Assembly: GCA_905160935.1 (NCBI GenBank)
Contig: CAJHZI010000447.1
Span: 2,111,001-2,175,000 of the forward strand
Source of the DNA: Enchytraeus crypticus
Lineage: Eukaryota; Annelida; Clitellata; Enchytraeida; Enchytraeidae
Direction: 5' to 3'
Length of the DNA: 64,000 bases
Part shown: positions 41,558 to 53,369 of the stretch, in pieces
Layout: each line of letters starts with the position of its first letter
How positions within the stretch are numbered: the first letter of the stretch is position 1
Notes under the pieces: generated by a model
Told to the model about the DNA's origin: nothing
Database searches by the model: none
The model's input: the letters and a program-made list of their open reading frames with translations, nothing else
Position numbers and translations under genes: made by a program

Positions 41558-42300
41558 CAGGGGCGGATCCAGGAATTTTTTAAGGGGGGGGGGTGCCGAA
41601 ATTATTTTTTGGACAGTGTACATATTTTTGCTTACGCCTCGCCTTCATCGGGACGTGACGCAACCAGAAAAAATGCTGTGTGGGGCGGGCTTAAAATTTT
41701 TCAGCATACTGCGCTCGGCTCATAGACTGAGTATAACCCCGTATCTTACCCCCCCCCCCCCTCATACCCGTAATAAAGTGAGAGGAAAATCTATAATGCC
41801 TAAAATCCTACATTTGTTTAGGGAAAAAGTAGGTTAATTTTTTCACCTCTGAGGCTCTAAAGAAACTCAGCGGATCTGGACCATTTGAAAAAGTGACCTA
41901 ATTTTGGCGGAAGATGGGGGCTTACGCCCCTCGATCCCAGCCAAGGCGGTTTGCACCACTGTTCCGGGAGAGAGTTCACATTTTTATTTACACCCTTTTT
42001 CCTCTTATACAGTGGCTAAAGTGAAAATTGAGAGCTAGTGAAACGGTCAACATTTTGCGGGCCCCCCTTCCGTTATATGGGCCCCAAGTGGGGCCCATAT
42101 TTGAAAAAAAATTGACAAATTCCAGGTAGTCGGACTGTTCGAGTTCCCTCTTGTACACCCCCTAACCTCCCTAACGCCCTTAAAACATACTTACACCTAG
42201 AAATTGCATAGAAACAATGAAAATATAGTTTACAATTTTTTATCGTCGGGCCTAAGGGGGGGGGGGCCCAGGCCCCCTGGGCCCCCTGGATCCCCCACTG
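41558..42300. mobile_element. hAT-like non-autonomous DNA transposon with 8-bp target duplication
   Basis: The 743-bp element begins CAGGGGCGGATCCAGG and ends CCTGGATCCCCCACTG, a 16-bp terminal inverted repeat with three mismatches. It is flanked on both sides by CTAAATAG (41550-41557 and 42301-42308). An 8-bp duplication and CAG...CTG ends are typical of hAT elements. No transposase frame is present. The interior is G/C-homopolymer rich. Confidence 0.8.
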
Positions 42301-42386
42301 CTAAATAGTAAATTAATAGTCTTCGTTTCCAAAAAAAACAAAGACTATTAATTTACTATTTAGCAGTGGCTGATCCAGGGGGCCCT
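42276..42386. repeat. ~110-bp palindrome at the right end of the hAT-like element
   Basis: The element's right end and 30 bp of flank (TAAATAGTAAATTAATAGTC) are followed, after a short A-rich centre, by their reverse complement, ending in another copy of the element terminus. Confidence 0.8.
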
Positions 42387-42694
42387 TGCTTGAGACTTGA
42401 GAATAGACCAACAGAAAACTGTGCGTATTCTGTAAGAAATATAAACGCACTTGCTTGCGACGCAGTAAAAAGCTAGATGTGACTCAGTAGCAATATTTTC
42501 TAGCAAATAACTGTATAATATTAAGTGAGATGAAAAGCCTCAAACCAATATGGTATGTTTACGTATGGTATGTACAGTACAGAGTACGTAAGCCAGTAGC
42601 CACATTAGTCAAATAGCGAAATCTTCATTCACATTTCACAATCAATTAGAGTCCTTTTAGTAAGCTGATTAAATTAGTAAGCTACATAGGCCTC

Positions 42695-42870
42695 AGAACT
42701 TTGTGGATGACCACCTTGAAAGACTGAGTGTTGCCTGCTTTGAAGAAAAAAATCCCAGGGTGATGGAAGGTTACTCTTAAATCCGCGCCGACTGCAATCT
42801 GATGACTGCAATCGATGCGCCATCAAAAGGCAACGATTACTAATAACCATGGAGAGGAAGGAGGAAATGT
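42695..42870 (+). repeat. Dispersed repeat family E, copy 2
   Basis: Homologous to 19290-19470. Confidence 0.6.
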
Positions 42871-43169
42871 CTTTTAAACAAGCATCTGTGCTTCCTGACC
42901 CAGTGTGCCGTTATGTTTTATGCAAAAGTCTAATCTTCAATCATTAGGCCAATAGTCTAATCTCAAATTAAACATACCCTTTATATTCTATTTACTGTAA
43001 TGGACGGAGAAAGTTATATCACGAAATTAGACAGGCCTACTATTACAATATAAAACATTGTGGACATCGAATTATCTACCTGACAGTTTTTCTCTAAAAA
43101 TTTCCTGGGGGTAAACCGAGCAAATTATTCTTCCTATATCAACCATTTCATGATCTGGTATGTATTATG

Positions 43170-43410
43170 ATAATAGGAAGAAGAGTTGAATAGGACACAT
43201 TCTAGGGGGAGAAAAGACTTCTAAAAGAGGTCAAAGAAGGCAGAATGGAAGGAAATAGAGGAAGAGGCAGGCCGAGGTTATAAATGTTAGATGATTTAAA
43301 GATTCACTCTTATGTGGGCATGAAAGGGAAAGCGGAAGACAGAGAAGAGTGAAGGCGCTATATACCATGGATCTGCCATTAGGCAGTGCTCTAAGAGAGA
43401 GAGAGAGAAA
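43170..43410 (+). mobile_element. 3' fragment of non-LTR retrotransposon family 1
   Basis: It matches about 58060-58290, ending in GGCAGTGCTCTAAGAGAGAG and a GA tail. Confidence 0.75.
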
Positions 43411-43704
43411 GAGAGAGATCATGATCTGTAAAATATCGTACTTACCCAATTAAGCAAATTTTCAGTTCCAGCTTTGCTTGTAAATACTGTCATTTACTAT
43501 TTCGGCCGTATTGATCACGACTTAAATTTTGATACTGTTTGATATTAAAATAATTATTTAATTTCATGATGACTAGTAGTTTAGATGTTATATTTTAAAC
43601 ATTTATTATACTGTGTAGGATATTCATATAAAACGTGTGATTTTTGCAGAGTATACTGTTTTTAATAAGTAATAGAGACATAAGAAAGACAATTGTACTA
43701 AATA

Positions 43705-43777
43705 ATGGAGCGCAACTCAAGTTCGCTGCTCAGCGTTTGGTTATATCTGAGCATTTCAGCATTGTTCATTGTGTCAG
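43705..43777 (+). CDS. IL-17-like gene exon 1: signal peptide
   Basis: The ATG at 43705 opens MERNSSSLLSVWLYLSISAL and then FIVSG, a clear signal peptide. The donor GTGAGT is at 43778, phase 1. Confidence 0.7.
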
Positions 43778-45020
43778 GTGAGTGCATATGAGTGTAGACA
43801 CTTATACGATTTATCACTTACACGATATATCGTAGACACTTATACGTTAACTTACACGACATATCGTAGACACTTATACGTTATTCATTCGAACGAGCAA
43901 ATCCACTCGTTAACTGTAAAAATATGTTCACTAGTTGACATTTCAAGTTTTTCAACCATAAAATAGGATTCTGTACAAGGTTAAGGACATGCAAGTATAC
44001 ATGTACAGCATATTGTCTCTTAATTTAACTGATTTAACGATTGGCTATATTTGTCATGCTGGCCTACTATGCTTATTTTTCTTGATTGTCATACCTTATT
44101 GATTGACCTGATTGCTAGTGAACGTTTATAATTTGGAGTTAATTTAACAAGAGTTTGTTTATTTGAGCCAATTCATGATTTTGTTGTAGGCGTATGTCGC
44201 AAACATTCCATTTCGCTCGGTACGATCAAGGAAGTAAATAAGTACCTGCAGTAATCTAGACTATATAAGCTATATTGTTATCTAATGTAGTATGCGATTT
44301 TGAGGGTCATCGAACAAAGCAGCCTTGTCCAGTACCCACGTACCATTATGCTTGTGCAATAGTACATATTATATTCTCGTCGTGTACATTGATTATATAA
44401 TTTTGTTCTATGGCAAATATTGACTTTTACAAAATAAGCATATTTTAGTTTTCATTAACAAGCCAATATGCGCTATACATACAAAATAGCTTCATTGTAC
44501 TATAAATTATCTTTCAATATAAATACTTCTCTAATTAAGCTTATATTTGACAACCAATAATCACTAAAAATAATAATCAATCTCAATTAATTTATTACAT
44601 ACATATTTAATATACATAAACATATACATATGCATAGTACATACATAAAAACTTTAGAGATCTGCTACAATTAACCTTATAATTAAATTTTTCTAATATG
44701 AAATACAATATTAATTTAAATAATGATCATTTACTTTTATCCTAGTCACTCAATTTTGAATCTACCATAAGCCCTATAGTCGGTCCAAGGTAAGGTACTC
44801 TTTCTGGAATCCATTCTAGTTATCGCAACCAAGTGTCAATTATCAATATATTGATGAATATACTAGCAACAACAGCAACAACAAAAGCAACAAGAGAATT
44901 AAAGTGCTACTGTCGTCCACGACAATATTGAGCACTATGGTAAAAATCCGATCCGATGAACAGAGTGTTTAAATTGTTGTTATTGAATCACTTTTCTTAA
45001 CCAAACGAAATTTAATGCCA
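43778..45020. other. First intron of the IL-17-like gene, 5' part
   Basis: It starts with a short direct repeat (ATATCGTAGACACTTATACG twice at 43826-43880). Nothing else is recognised. Confidence 0.5.
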
Positions 45021-45021
45021 T

Positions 45022-45165
45022 TGGCTGGCGCCAGTGGCGATGTCGGTAAGATGTATTCATGTGTTCGACGGCGGATCAATATGTGCGGGGTTCAAATCCT
45101 AGGCTTTCCCGTCACTGACATCGCTTCGAGTGTGGACACTAACGTTAACATTAGCTTTACAGCTT
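45022..45165 (+). repeat. SINE family A
   Basis: Complete copy with a short insertion after GGTAAGATG; GGTTCAAATCC intact. Confidence 0.8.
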
Positions 45166-45942
45166 TTTCAAAAGCCTTTTTTTCTCAGGTTTCTAATATT
45201 ATTGCTGCTGATTAATTTCACGTTGTCTTACTTCGATCCTAATTAAGCAGCACTTGCGGTGCGGTACAAAAGCAGGTTTGACTGATGCATTCTCAAGTTT
45301 AATCGAACCAGCACAGTACAAACTCCTAGAAACTCTCTTTGACGGTTTATTAAATAAACCTACAGTCATTTATTTCTACTAATAGGATGAGTCAATGTAG
45401 AATTTCTATACAGAATTAGAGATTGAATTTGTGCATTCGACCTATATATGTGTAATAAAGAAAATATATCCCCATGTTTTACGATTTCATTCCAAGAAAT
45501 GATGTACATATAATTAACCAAAAAAGTTAAGTCCTTAATGAGAAAACACATCGCTGTAGTTTACTTGTTCAACTCATTATGAACTTGTAATATTTGCATT
45601 TTAAATACAATACTTGAAGTGCTTTAAGCTGAATGTTTTGAACGCCTTAATAATTATAAACATATTTATTTTGTTCAAAAACTCATACTTGTGGAGACAA
45701 TAATTAATTTATTTGATGGCACCTTTCGGTTTTATTCACAGATTCAATTTTCGACAAGAGACGAAGATTTTATATTCTTCATGTCGAAATTCTAGTGAAT
45801 CAACAAGTGTTCATAAAATCCAAAAGTGACTTATCCCTTCGATAAAGCCTTCGATAATGGTACTAATAAACCTATTCCAAATTATACCTATCGAGATGCC
45901 GTAAAATCGGCAATTAGCCTTCTCGTTATTGTTTATTTTCAG

Positions 45943-46205
45943 TTGACGCTGGAATGCGCGTCAAGCGTCAGACGACCTTCAGAGTGATAAGCGAAGGTCA
46001 GGCATTCCCGTGCGAGAGCGCCACCATGCAGCAGTACACTGAGATGGGCATGGAGAGGATAGAACTGAACGACGATCAGAAGCTAGACCTACTTCATCAG
46101 CTGGGAGGAGAGTATCAGTCGTCGTTCATGGGAGTGTCCGGCAAGAGAAACAAGTTCGCCAGAGAGAGAGGCCTCAACAATTCACCGTGGAGGATCGGAA
46201 AAAAG
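45943..46205 (+). CDS. IL-17-like gene exon 2: propeptide region
   Basis: Acceptor TTATTTTCAG; phase 1 in, phase 0 out. It contains MRVKRQ, a possible furin site, one Cys (AFPCES) and charged helices. The donor AAAAAG|GTTTAA is weak, but the next exon joins in frame. Confidence 0.65.
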
Positions 46206-46698
46206 GTTTAACTACGTTTGTCTGGTATCTGGTTTCCTACTGGATGAGGAAACTGACGTTAAACCTTTATTATTATTACTATTTTTTTTACCCCGGGTGT
46301 AAAGAACCCGAGGTTTGATAAAAACGATTCGAGCAATACGTGCTGAATCTCCGCCCGGCTACTCGAGGCCATCAATCGGCTTAAAAGAATTGCTGAAGCA
46401 GACTGCATTAAATCTTTGCAAAGTCATGAAAAGCCTTTGCCAAAGAAAGGAATATTATTATTATTATTATTATTATTATTGTATTACATGTATATACCAC
46501 TGCGAGACTGACGACATAGCTATGCTTCTGAACTGTGGAGCAGTGGATGCTTGGTTTTAAAACCGATATTTGTATTGATTGGAGAAAATATGCTACGTAT
46601 ACTATTAAATCAGGTATTTTAACACTTTCCTTTTTATGTGGACACAGATGGCATTATTTGGCATTATTTCAAGAATTCTGCTTTAAAATTTCTTTCCT

Positions 46699-46739
<41 letters not shown>

Positions 46740-47245
46740 CCCCCCCCCCCCCCTTCTCCTCACACCCTTGTCAAAGCGAAATTTCCTCAATACCCTCACG
46801 CTAACAAGCCGTTCCAATGTAGTATTTTAATGCATTTTATTGCTTATTAGTCAATTTTCTTTTCCATTGCCATTCGGGAACGATAGGCCTATATATAAAA
46901 TGTACATCTAACAGTGAGCCATCTGCATAAAAGGTATCGATCTGTATCTTACAGATGTCGATCTGTAAGAATAAAATGGATATCTAACATCACGCTATCT
47001 GCCTGAGAGCTGCCGCATCAGACGATATCGTAGCACAAACTCAACTGAAGACTGACTATTAAATGACCATTCGTTTGCGTAAATTTTACCTATTCATCGA
47101 ACAAATTTTCCCAATTAGTTTCATTTACCATTCAGTGGGCTACAAATTCTTATTTGCAATGTCTAAATTATCGAGCGCTTTCTTCATCATTTAATGCATT
47201 GAATTTCATATTTCTAAATGTTTATTACTTACATTTACACTATAG
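46206..47245. other. Second intron of the IL-17-like gene
   Basis: It holds a fragment of repeat family D (46235-46280, minus), a (TTA)n at 46455-46481 and a (TC)n/(C)n block at 46700-46753. Confidence 0.6.
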
Positions 47246-47309
47246 GTTGGCAATACGGGTTTGGCTCCAAAGGAACCGATGGCTGACGATGCTGAAGACT
47301 TGCTTAGAA
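47246..47309 (+). CDS. IL-17-like gene exon 3 (64 bp)
   Basis: Acceptor TTACACTATAG, donor AGAA|GTAAGG; phase 0 in, phase 1 out. It encodes VGNTGLAPKEPMADDAEDLL plus R. It was placed because it is the only segment that links the phases of exons 2 and 4. Confidence 0.6.
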
Positions 47310-47455
47310 GTAAGGCAACTAAATAGTTTTATTTTTAGAAGTTTTCACACAAATGCCATCAACAACTTTATGTGCGTAGTCTAACATCAAATTATAGACA
47401 ACCGACCTATCGCTCTCCCAATATCGGTTAGGTTTCCAATGCTAATTAGCTCAGG

Positions 47456-47580
47456 TCGGTCGGATGGCTTAAAGGATAGCAAGCTTGCTGGAGATGCAGG
47501 AGACTCTTGGTTCGAATCCAATACTGAACATCTCTGACAATATCCCTTGCAATACAGAAACTGACGTTCAACATAGTTTT
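47456..47580 (+). repeat. tRNA-derived SINE of another family
   Basis: A-box-like GGATGGCTTAAAGGATAG and B-box-like GGTTCGAATCC at tRNA spacing, then ACTGACGTTCAACATAGTTT. Confidence 0.55.
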
Positions 47581-48003
47581 AAAGCCTAAATTTTTTAATT
47601 AAAGAACTTTGACAAAACGTCAGTTAGTGAGGAAAATACAAAATATAATTTATAACAGTAAAATCTATGGTTTCGTTTAGGTATACTGTCTACAAATTTC
47701 AATGGTTCAATATTCAAAAATATTAGTTGGGTCCGACCCTCAAATTGGTTAACTCTACTCCACGCATGTATATATGATATTATTAAGGACCTAAGTTTGA
47801 AATGGTAATGTTTCTCCATATATTTCTCACTTTAGCTGTCAAATATCACTCAACCATCACTGCAAATTATATTTTGCAAAAAAGCCTTCTACGTACGCAA
47901 CAGAACGCTTGTCATATGCATGTATACGTGTACTTCCAGTAATTCTAGTTGTTGTATAGACACACTGAATGTACACTGCACTGCACTGCAGCACAGTTGT
48001 AAA

Positions 48004-48136
48004 AGCAAAGCTAATGTTAATGTCAGTTTCCTAACTTGAAAGCCATGTCAGTGACGGGCGAGCCCAGGATTTGAACCCCACAGAAACTGATCCGCGGTCG
48101 AGTATCTTACTGATATCACCACTGCCTCCAGCCAAT
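48004..48136 (-). repeat. SINE family A
   Basis: Complete copy, core GGATTTGAACCCC on the plus strand. Confidence 0.8.
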
Positions 48137-48558
48137 GTACAAATGTATGTAGTGTGTACGTTCAGACAGTTCAGTAATTCGAGTTATTGTGCAATTATAA
48201 TAATAACAACAACAATTAGAGTGCTACAACCATCAATGACAACATCGAGCACTATTGAGACAAAATCAAACCGACGAGCAAAAAGATCCAAAAACGTTGC
48301 AAATTCCAAAATGCAGAAAATCAGTCCAAGGTAACGGGAATTAAAGAAAGGGAGGTTTAGGCGCAGGTCGCTGCTCATGGACAATGGATTGAAAAGAGAT
48401 TGGAAGATAGATGGAAAAGATTGGTCTTCAACTGCGTATGGAATTGACCATAGGAAAGTAAAGGCCGATGTGATTCAAATGTAGGCACACTGCTATATAC
48501 TCTGCAGCAAACCTGTACAAATGCAAGTTTGTATATTCAGTAGTTTGAATCATTGTAG

Positions 48559-48756
48559 GCACTCCCACTACAACATACGAGTACTGCAGCAACAGGACTG
48601 ACCCAGACTTAAATAACCCTCAGTACCTCCTCATGTGCACGAGCTGCGCTAAGACCACAAAGTACGGCAAAGACACCTGGCCCACGGAACTCTATGAGAC
48701 TGACTGCATGAACAGCGGCAGCTCCCAAGACGACTGTCTCTACCATCAGGGCAGTG
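48559..48756 (+). CDS. IL-17-like gene exon 4: first half of the cysteine-rich domain
   Basis: Acceptor ATCATTGTAG, donor GTTAGT at 48757; phase 1 in and out. It encodes YEYCSNRTDPDLNN, MCTSCAKTTKYG, TWPTELYETDC and DDCLYHQGS. There is an N-glycosylation site NRT. Confidence 0.75.
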
Positions 48757-48820
48757 GTTAGTGTATCACTGCCTATATTCACCGCACTGCCTCTTTCATC
48801 AGGGCAGTGGTTAGTGTATA
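48745..48820 (+). repeat. Duplicated exon end and donor of IL-17-like exon 4
   Basis: CATCAGGGCAGTG|GTTAGTGTAT occurs at the true junction and again at about 48798-48820. Confidence 0.8.
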
Positions 48821-48821
48821 T

Positions 48822-49285
48822 CATCATCAGTTCCTTGAGTTCTGTACAGAACATAGGGCGTCAACATTCTTCCATTCGTTTCTTTCATCAGCAATCTTCA
48901 CAGCGTCTTCCCATGAAATGTTTAATGCTCTCAAATCCTTATTGACCGTATTTAGCCAAGCACTTCTAGGTCTTCCTCGTTTCCTTATCCTTAAGTTGGC
49001 TTCCAGATAACTGCAGTATTTGCGTATCTATCCTCAGACATTCTCAGTAAATGACTCAAAAACCTCAACCTTCTCTCAGAAGCTATTTCATCTAATTTTC
49101 TTTGTCCATTCCTTTCAAGTACTGTTTCATTTTTGACGTGGTCCCAATAGTGGATATTTAAAATTCTTCTGAGGCATCTTTGTTGAAAACAGTTTAATTT
49201 GTGCTTTATTTTATTAGTACTTTCCCAGGTTTCACATGCATACATTAAAACTGGTTGAATAATTGTTGAATATATTTTTTATCTT
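48822..49285 (-). mobile_element. Non-LTR retrotransposon fragment, different family (ORF2 C-terminus)
   Basis: The minus strand reads YACETW, then FQQRCLRRILNIHYWDHVKN and RRLRFLSHLLRMS, then GRPR-like codons. This is the usual RT 3' region (gag-less zinc knuckle-proximal part) of invertebrate LINEs. Confidence 0.7.
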
Positions 49286-49289
49286 TAAT

Positions 49290-50050
49290 TGCTCCTCAAT
49301 TTTATTACTCTTCCAAATATATTGTAGCTTTTAGAACTTTTGGAAAGGTTAGTATATATACACTGCCTATATTTCAAAAAATAAATATTTACCTCGTCTC
49401 TTTCTGCTGCCCTGGTCTGACTCTCTTTTACCTTTATCTTAGTTTCGCCTTATGCTGATTTGTTTATAGAAAGCTTTTAAGTATTAGCCTGACCTAAGTC
49501 TTGGAAAAATGTGCGCATGACTTTGTTGTATCATTCGAAAATGGAGCGACTTACGAGCAAAAGCTGCAAAAGGCAAAGAAAAATCGCTTGCGAAACCATA
49601 TTTTACTAGCTAATGACTCAAGGTTTGGGAAAGGCATAGCCATTTGCCTGAGACAAATTTATCGGTTCATGCAGGCCCTTAATTAGTGAGTGTGGAAGTA
49701 GAATCCAAATGGAAATGCGTTTAATTGGATCACCTCAAGGAAGAAATTATGTCGTCAGATTAGAAATTTGAGCAGAAACAGTAGTAACGTTCAAAATACA
49801 TGTAAACACCCTTGTCCTTGGCATATAGCTCATCCGCATATCTCCGTCCTCCAGCTTTTCATTCCTATCCAATCTGGAATGCGTTAGCAAATCATCGAGT
49901 ATACCAGTCCTGCAAAATTTAATGTTGAATCTTACCAATATATACATGTATATACGTAGCAGTTCTTTCTCAACTGTTCATCCGACAGTAAGTGATATTT
50001 AATTTTTTATAGTAGTTTGATCGTAGGCTTGAAGTTGTTGATTAAACGGT
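49290..50050. other. Intron 4 of the IL-17-like gene, unique part
   Basis: No exon or repeat recognised before the satellite begins. Confidence 0.5.
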
Positions 50051-50054
50051 TAGA

Positions 50055-51745
50055 TGCTGTCAATGAATAAATAGCACTCTATAGTTAGACGTTGTCAATA
50101 GCACTCTATAGTTAGACGTTGTCAATAGCACTCTATAGTTAGACGTTGTCAATAGCACTCTATAGTTAGACGTTGTCATTAGCACTCTATAGTTAGACGT
50201 TGTCAATAGCACTCTATAGTTAGACGTTGTCAATAGCACTCTATAGTTAGACGTTGTCAATAGCACTCTATAGTTAGACGTTGTCAATAGCACTCTATAG
50301 TTAGACGTTGTCATTAGCACTCTATAGTTAGACGTTGTCATTAGCACTCTATAGTTAGACGTTGTCAATAGCACTCTATAGTTAGACGTTGTCAATAGCA
50401 CTCTATAGTTAGACGTTGTCAATAGCACTCTATAGTTAGACGTTGTCAATAGCACTCTATAGTTAGACGTTGTCAATAGCACTCTATAGTTAGACGTTGT
50501 CAATAGCACTCTATAGTTAGACGTTGTCAATAGCACTCTATAGTTAGACGTTGTCAATAGCACTCTATAGTTAGACGTTGTCAATAGCACTCTATAGTTA
50601 GACGTTGTCAATAGCACTCTCTAGTTAGACGTTGTCAATAGCACTCTATAGTTAGACGTTGTCAATAGCACTCTATAGTTAGACGTTGTCAATAGCACTC
50701 TATAGTTAGACGTTGTCAATAGCACTCTATAGTTAGACGTTGTCAATAGCACTCTATAGTTAGACGTTGTCAATAGCACTCTATAGTTAGACGTTGTCAA
50801 TAGCACTCTATAGTTAGACGTTGTCAATAGCACTCTATAGTTAGACGTTGTCAATAGCACTCTATAGTTAGACGTTGTCAATAGCACTCTATAGTTAGAC
50901 GTTGTCAATAGCACTCTATAGTTAGACGTTGTCATAGCACTCTATAGTAGACGTTGTCAATAGCACTCTATAGTTAGACGTTGTCAATAGCACTCTATAG
51001 TTAGACGTTGTCATTAGCACTCTATAGTTAGACGTTGTCAATAGCACTCTATAGTTAGACGTTGTCAATAGCACTCTATAGCACTCTTAGTTAGACGTTG
51101 TCAATAGCACTCTATAGTTAGACGTTGTCAATAGCTCTATAGTTAGACGTTGTCATTAGCACTCTATAGTTAGACGTTGTCATTAGCACTCTATAGTTAG
51201 ACGTTGTCATTAGCACTCTATAGTTAGACGTTGTCATTAGCACTCTTTAGTTAGACGTTGTCATTGAATCGATAGCACTCTTTAGTTAGACGTTGTCATT
51301 GAATCGATAGCACTCTTTAGTTAGACGTTGTCATTGAATCAATAGCACTCTTTAGTTAGACGTTGTCATTGAATCGATAGTACTCTTTAGTTAGACGTTG
51401 TCATTGAATCGATAGCACTCTTTAGTTAGACGTTGTCATTGAATCGATAGCACTCTTTAGTTAGACGTTGTCATTGAATCGATAGCACTCTTTAGTTAGA
51501 CGTTGTCAATGAATCAATGGCACTCTTTAGTTAGACGTTGTCATTGAATCGATAGCACTCTTTAGTTAGACGTTGTCATTGAATCAATGGCACTCTTTAG
51601 TTAGACGTTGTCATTGAATCAATAGCACTCTTTAGTTAGACGTTGTCATTGAATCGATAGCACTCTTTAGTTAGACGTTGTCATTGAATCAATGGCACTC
51701 TTTAGTTAGACGTTGTCATTGAATCAATAGCACTCTATTTGTTGT
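50055..51745. repeat. 1.7-kb satellite: 27-bp units, then 35-bp units
   Basis: To about 51240 the unit is TAGTTAGACGTTGTCAATAG + CACTCTA (27 bp), about 43 near-identical copies. From there to 51745 the unit is 35 bp because GAATCGATA-like sequence is added after GTCATT, about 14 copies. The array ends 15 bp before the acceptor of the last IL-17-like exon. Confidence 0.95.
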
Positions 51746-51759
51746 TGTTTTTGTTTCAG

Positions 51760-51938
51760 CCCATGGTCGCTGCCAGCAGTCTCAGATCTGGCTGTCAGTG
51801 CTGAAGAAGAGCCCCACGACATGTATCGTGGCCCTGGCTGACGGGTCCTCGGTCATCACTGAGGAGTGGTACCTCGACAACATCCATATCAACGTGGGGT
51901 GCCAGTGCACGGTCAACAAGAACTCTGAGTTCAGATAA
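51760..51938 (+). CDS. IL-17-like gene last exon
   Basis: Acceptor TTTGTTTCAG, phase 1 in, stop TAA at 51936-51938. It encodes HGRCQQSQIWLSVLKKSP, then TTC, then HINVGCQCTVNKNSEFR, the conserved end of the cystine-knot domain. Confidence 0.8.
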
Positions 51939-51944
51939 ATCCAA

Positions 51945-52095
51945 TGTCTTACCGACATCGCCAGTGGTTGGATCCAGTGGCGATGTCGGTAAGATTTCAA
52001 CCGCGTATCAGTATGTCCGGGGATCAAGTCCTGGGCTCTCCCGTCACTGACATCGCTTTCGAGTGAAGAAACTGACGTTAACATTAGCTTTTTAT
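51945..52095 (+). repeat. SINE family A directly after the IL-17-like stop codon, with inverted 5' end
   Basis: CTTACCGACATCGCCAGTGG followed by CCAGTGGCGATGTCGGTAAG forms a palindrome, then a complete SINE (GGGGATCAAGTCCTGGG, diverged box B). Confidence 0.8.
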
Positions 52096-52099
52096 ATAC

Positions 52100-52830
52100 G
52101 CTTCCATTCTGACCTTTAATCTGACCTTTTACCTCAGACGTCACTGCCCACGTTAGGATTACCGTCAGTTTTTGTCAAAATTTATACTTTTTTTTCGATA
52201 TTCTTTATTCCTGTCCGATATTTATAAAAATTATACAGGGGTGTTTGTTGAATCAATCACTTAAACAATTATAAAAAAAATAATCAAAATTCTGTAAAGC
52301 TATATTTAACGCATATTTCCGTATCGCACGGGATACTGCTATAGACGGCCCAGTATGGTTTCGAACCAGTTGCCGACTGCTTCTCAGGCAAGCGAGCTAT
52401 CCATTCGTCTATCCAATTAATACAATCAATCTACAAACAATCAATCATTTGGTCAATCAATCAATTAAAGACCCTGTCAGTCATATATTTTGCTATATCA
52501 ACTTTCTATAAGACCCATAGGTAGAAGGGACAATTTATGATATTTAATAAATATTAGTGCTAGGTTCTGCGTAGTTCATCACTTTAAAAATGATCCAATT
52601 TGACATTTAAACTTACTAAGATTTGTAAAATCGTAATTTAAAGGCAAATATTACATCCACAAAGGTGTTTTTTATTCAGCTCCTTAGGCCTATATTAAAT
52701 ACAACATAATATAATATATATAATAGAATAAAAATAAAATAAAATATAAAAATATACAATATTTTATCTTTATTATAAAATGTAAATGTAAAAAAATGTA
52801 AATTACTTCACAAAATAAAAATAACATAAA
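52100..52830. other. Intergenic, with a possible tRNA-like fragment at 52340-52410
   Basis: The fragment's minus strand has GGTTCGAAACC in tRNA-like context. The rest is AT-rich with TATAATATATATAA-like runs. Confidence 0.45.
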
Positions 52831-52835
52831 AAATC

Positions 52836-53245
52836 TCTCTCTTAGTGCACTGCCTAGTAGCAGGTCCATGGTATATAACTACACCGCTCCTCTCTGTCGT
52901 CCACTTTCCTCTTCATGTCCACAAATGAGTGGATCTTTAAATCGTCTAACATTCCTAATCTCGGCCTGCCTCTGCGGCTCTGCCTCTACATGTATATCCT
53001 TCCATTTTGCCTTCTAGGGCCTCTTTTAGTAGACTTTCTCCCTTATAATGTGTCCTATCCAGCTCTTCGTCCTATTTCTTGAATACATTTATCAACTGTC
53101 CATTTATACCAACTCTTTCCAGAAGTTCCTTATTTGTAACCTTTTGAGTCCAGCTAATCCTTTCCGTTCTTCTCCATATCCACATTTACTATGCCTCTAG
53201 AGGCATAGTTCTCCTGATATCTTTCTTCCTCAAGGTCCATGTTTC
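52836..53245 (-). mobile_element. Non-LTR retrotransposon family 1, 3' part
   Basis: Reverse complement of about 57890-58290. It includes the small palindrome ACTATGCCTCTAGAGGCATAGT at 53188-53209. Confidence 0.75.
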
Positions 53246-53369
53246 ACATCACTATAATAGAGAGAATACGGACAATTGTTCAAAATTCTATAGACGCACG
53301 ATTTATTGTTTTGTGATTTCTGTAAAATATGAGTGATAGGTTGCAGTTTGTTCAGAATTCCCACGCAAG

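Larger units (their letters stand above)
43705..51938 (+). other. Gene locus: secreted IL-17-like cystine-knot protein (five exons)
   Basis: Exons 43705-43777, 45943-46205, 47246-47309, 48559-48756 and 51760-51938 join in one frame to about 258 residues. A signal peptide and an R-x-K-R-Q site are followed by a cysteine-rich C-terminal domain. Its end has the IL-17 pattern: WLSVLKKSP-T-C, then a strand and HINVGCQCTV, matching the VGCxC end of IL-17 proteins, with a TWPTELYETDC segment in the place of the conserved (Y/W)P..(L/I).EA.C. The protein would be secreted and signal through IL-17-type receptors. A Spaetzle-type cystine knot is the main alternative. Confidence 0.6.

Noticed and set aside
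49501-49686. 61-codon plus-strand frame in the IL-17-like intron
   Set aside because: Looks protein-like in places but has no splice sites that fit the neighbouring phases and no recognised homology.
50060-50935. Long minus-strand frames of repeated LLTTSNYRV through the satellite
   Set aside because: They exist only because the 27-bp unit is divisible by three and has no stop in that frame; no splice or start context.
50055-51745. CRISPR-like array
   Set aside because: The whole unit repeats with no unique spacers, inside a eukaryotic intron.
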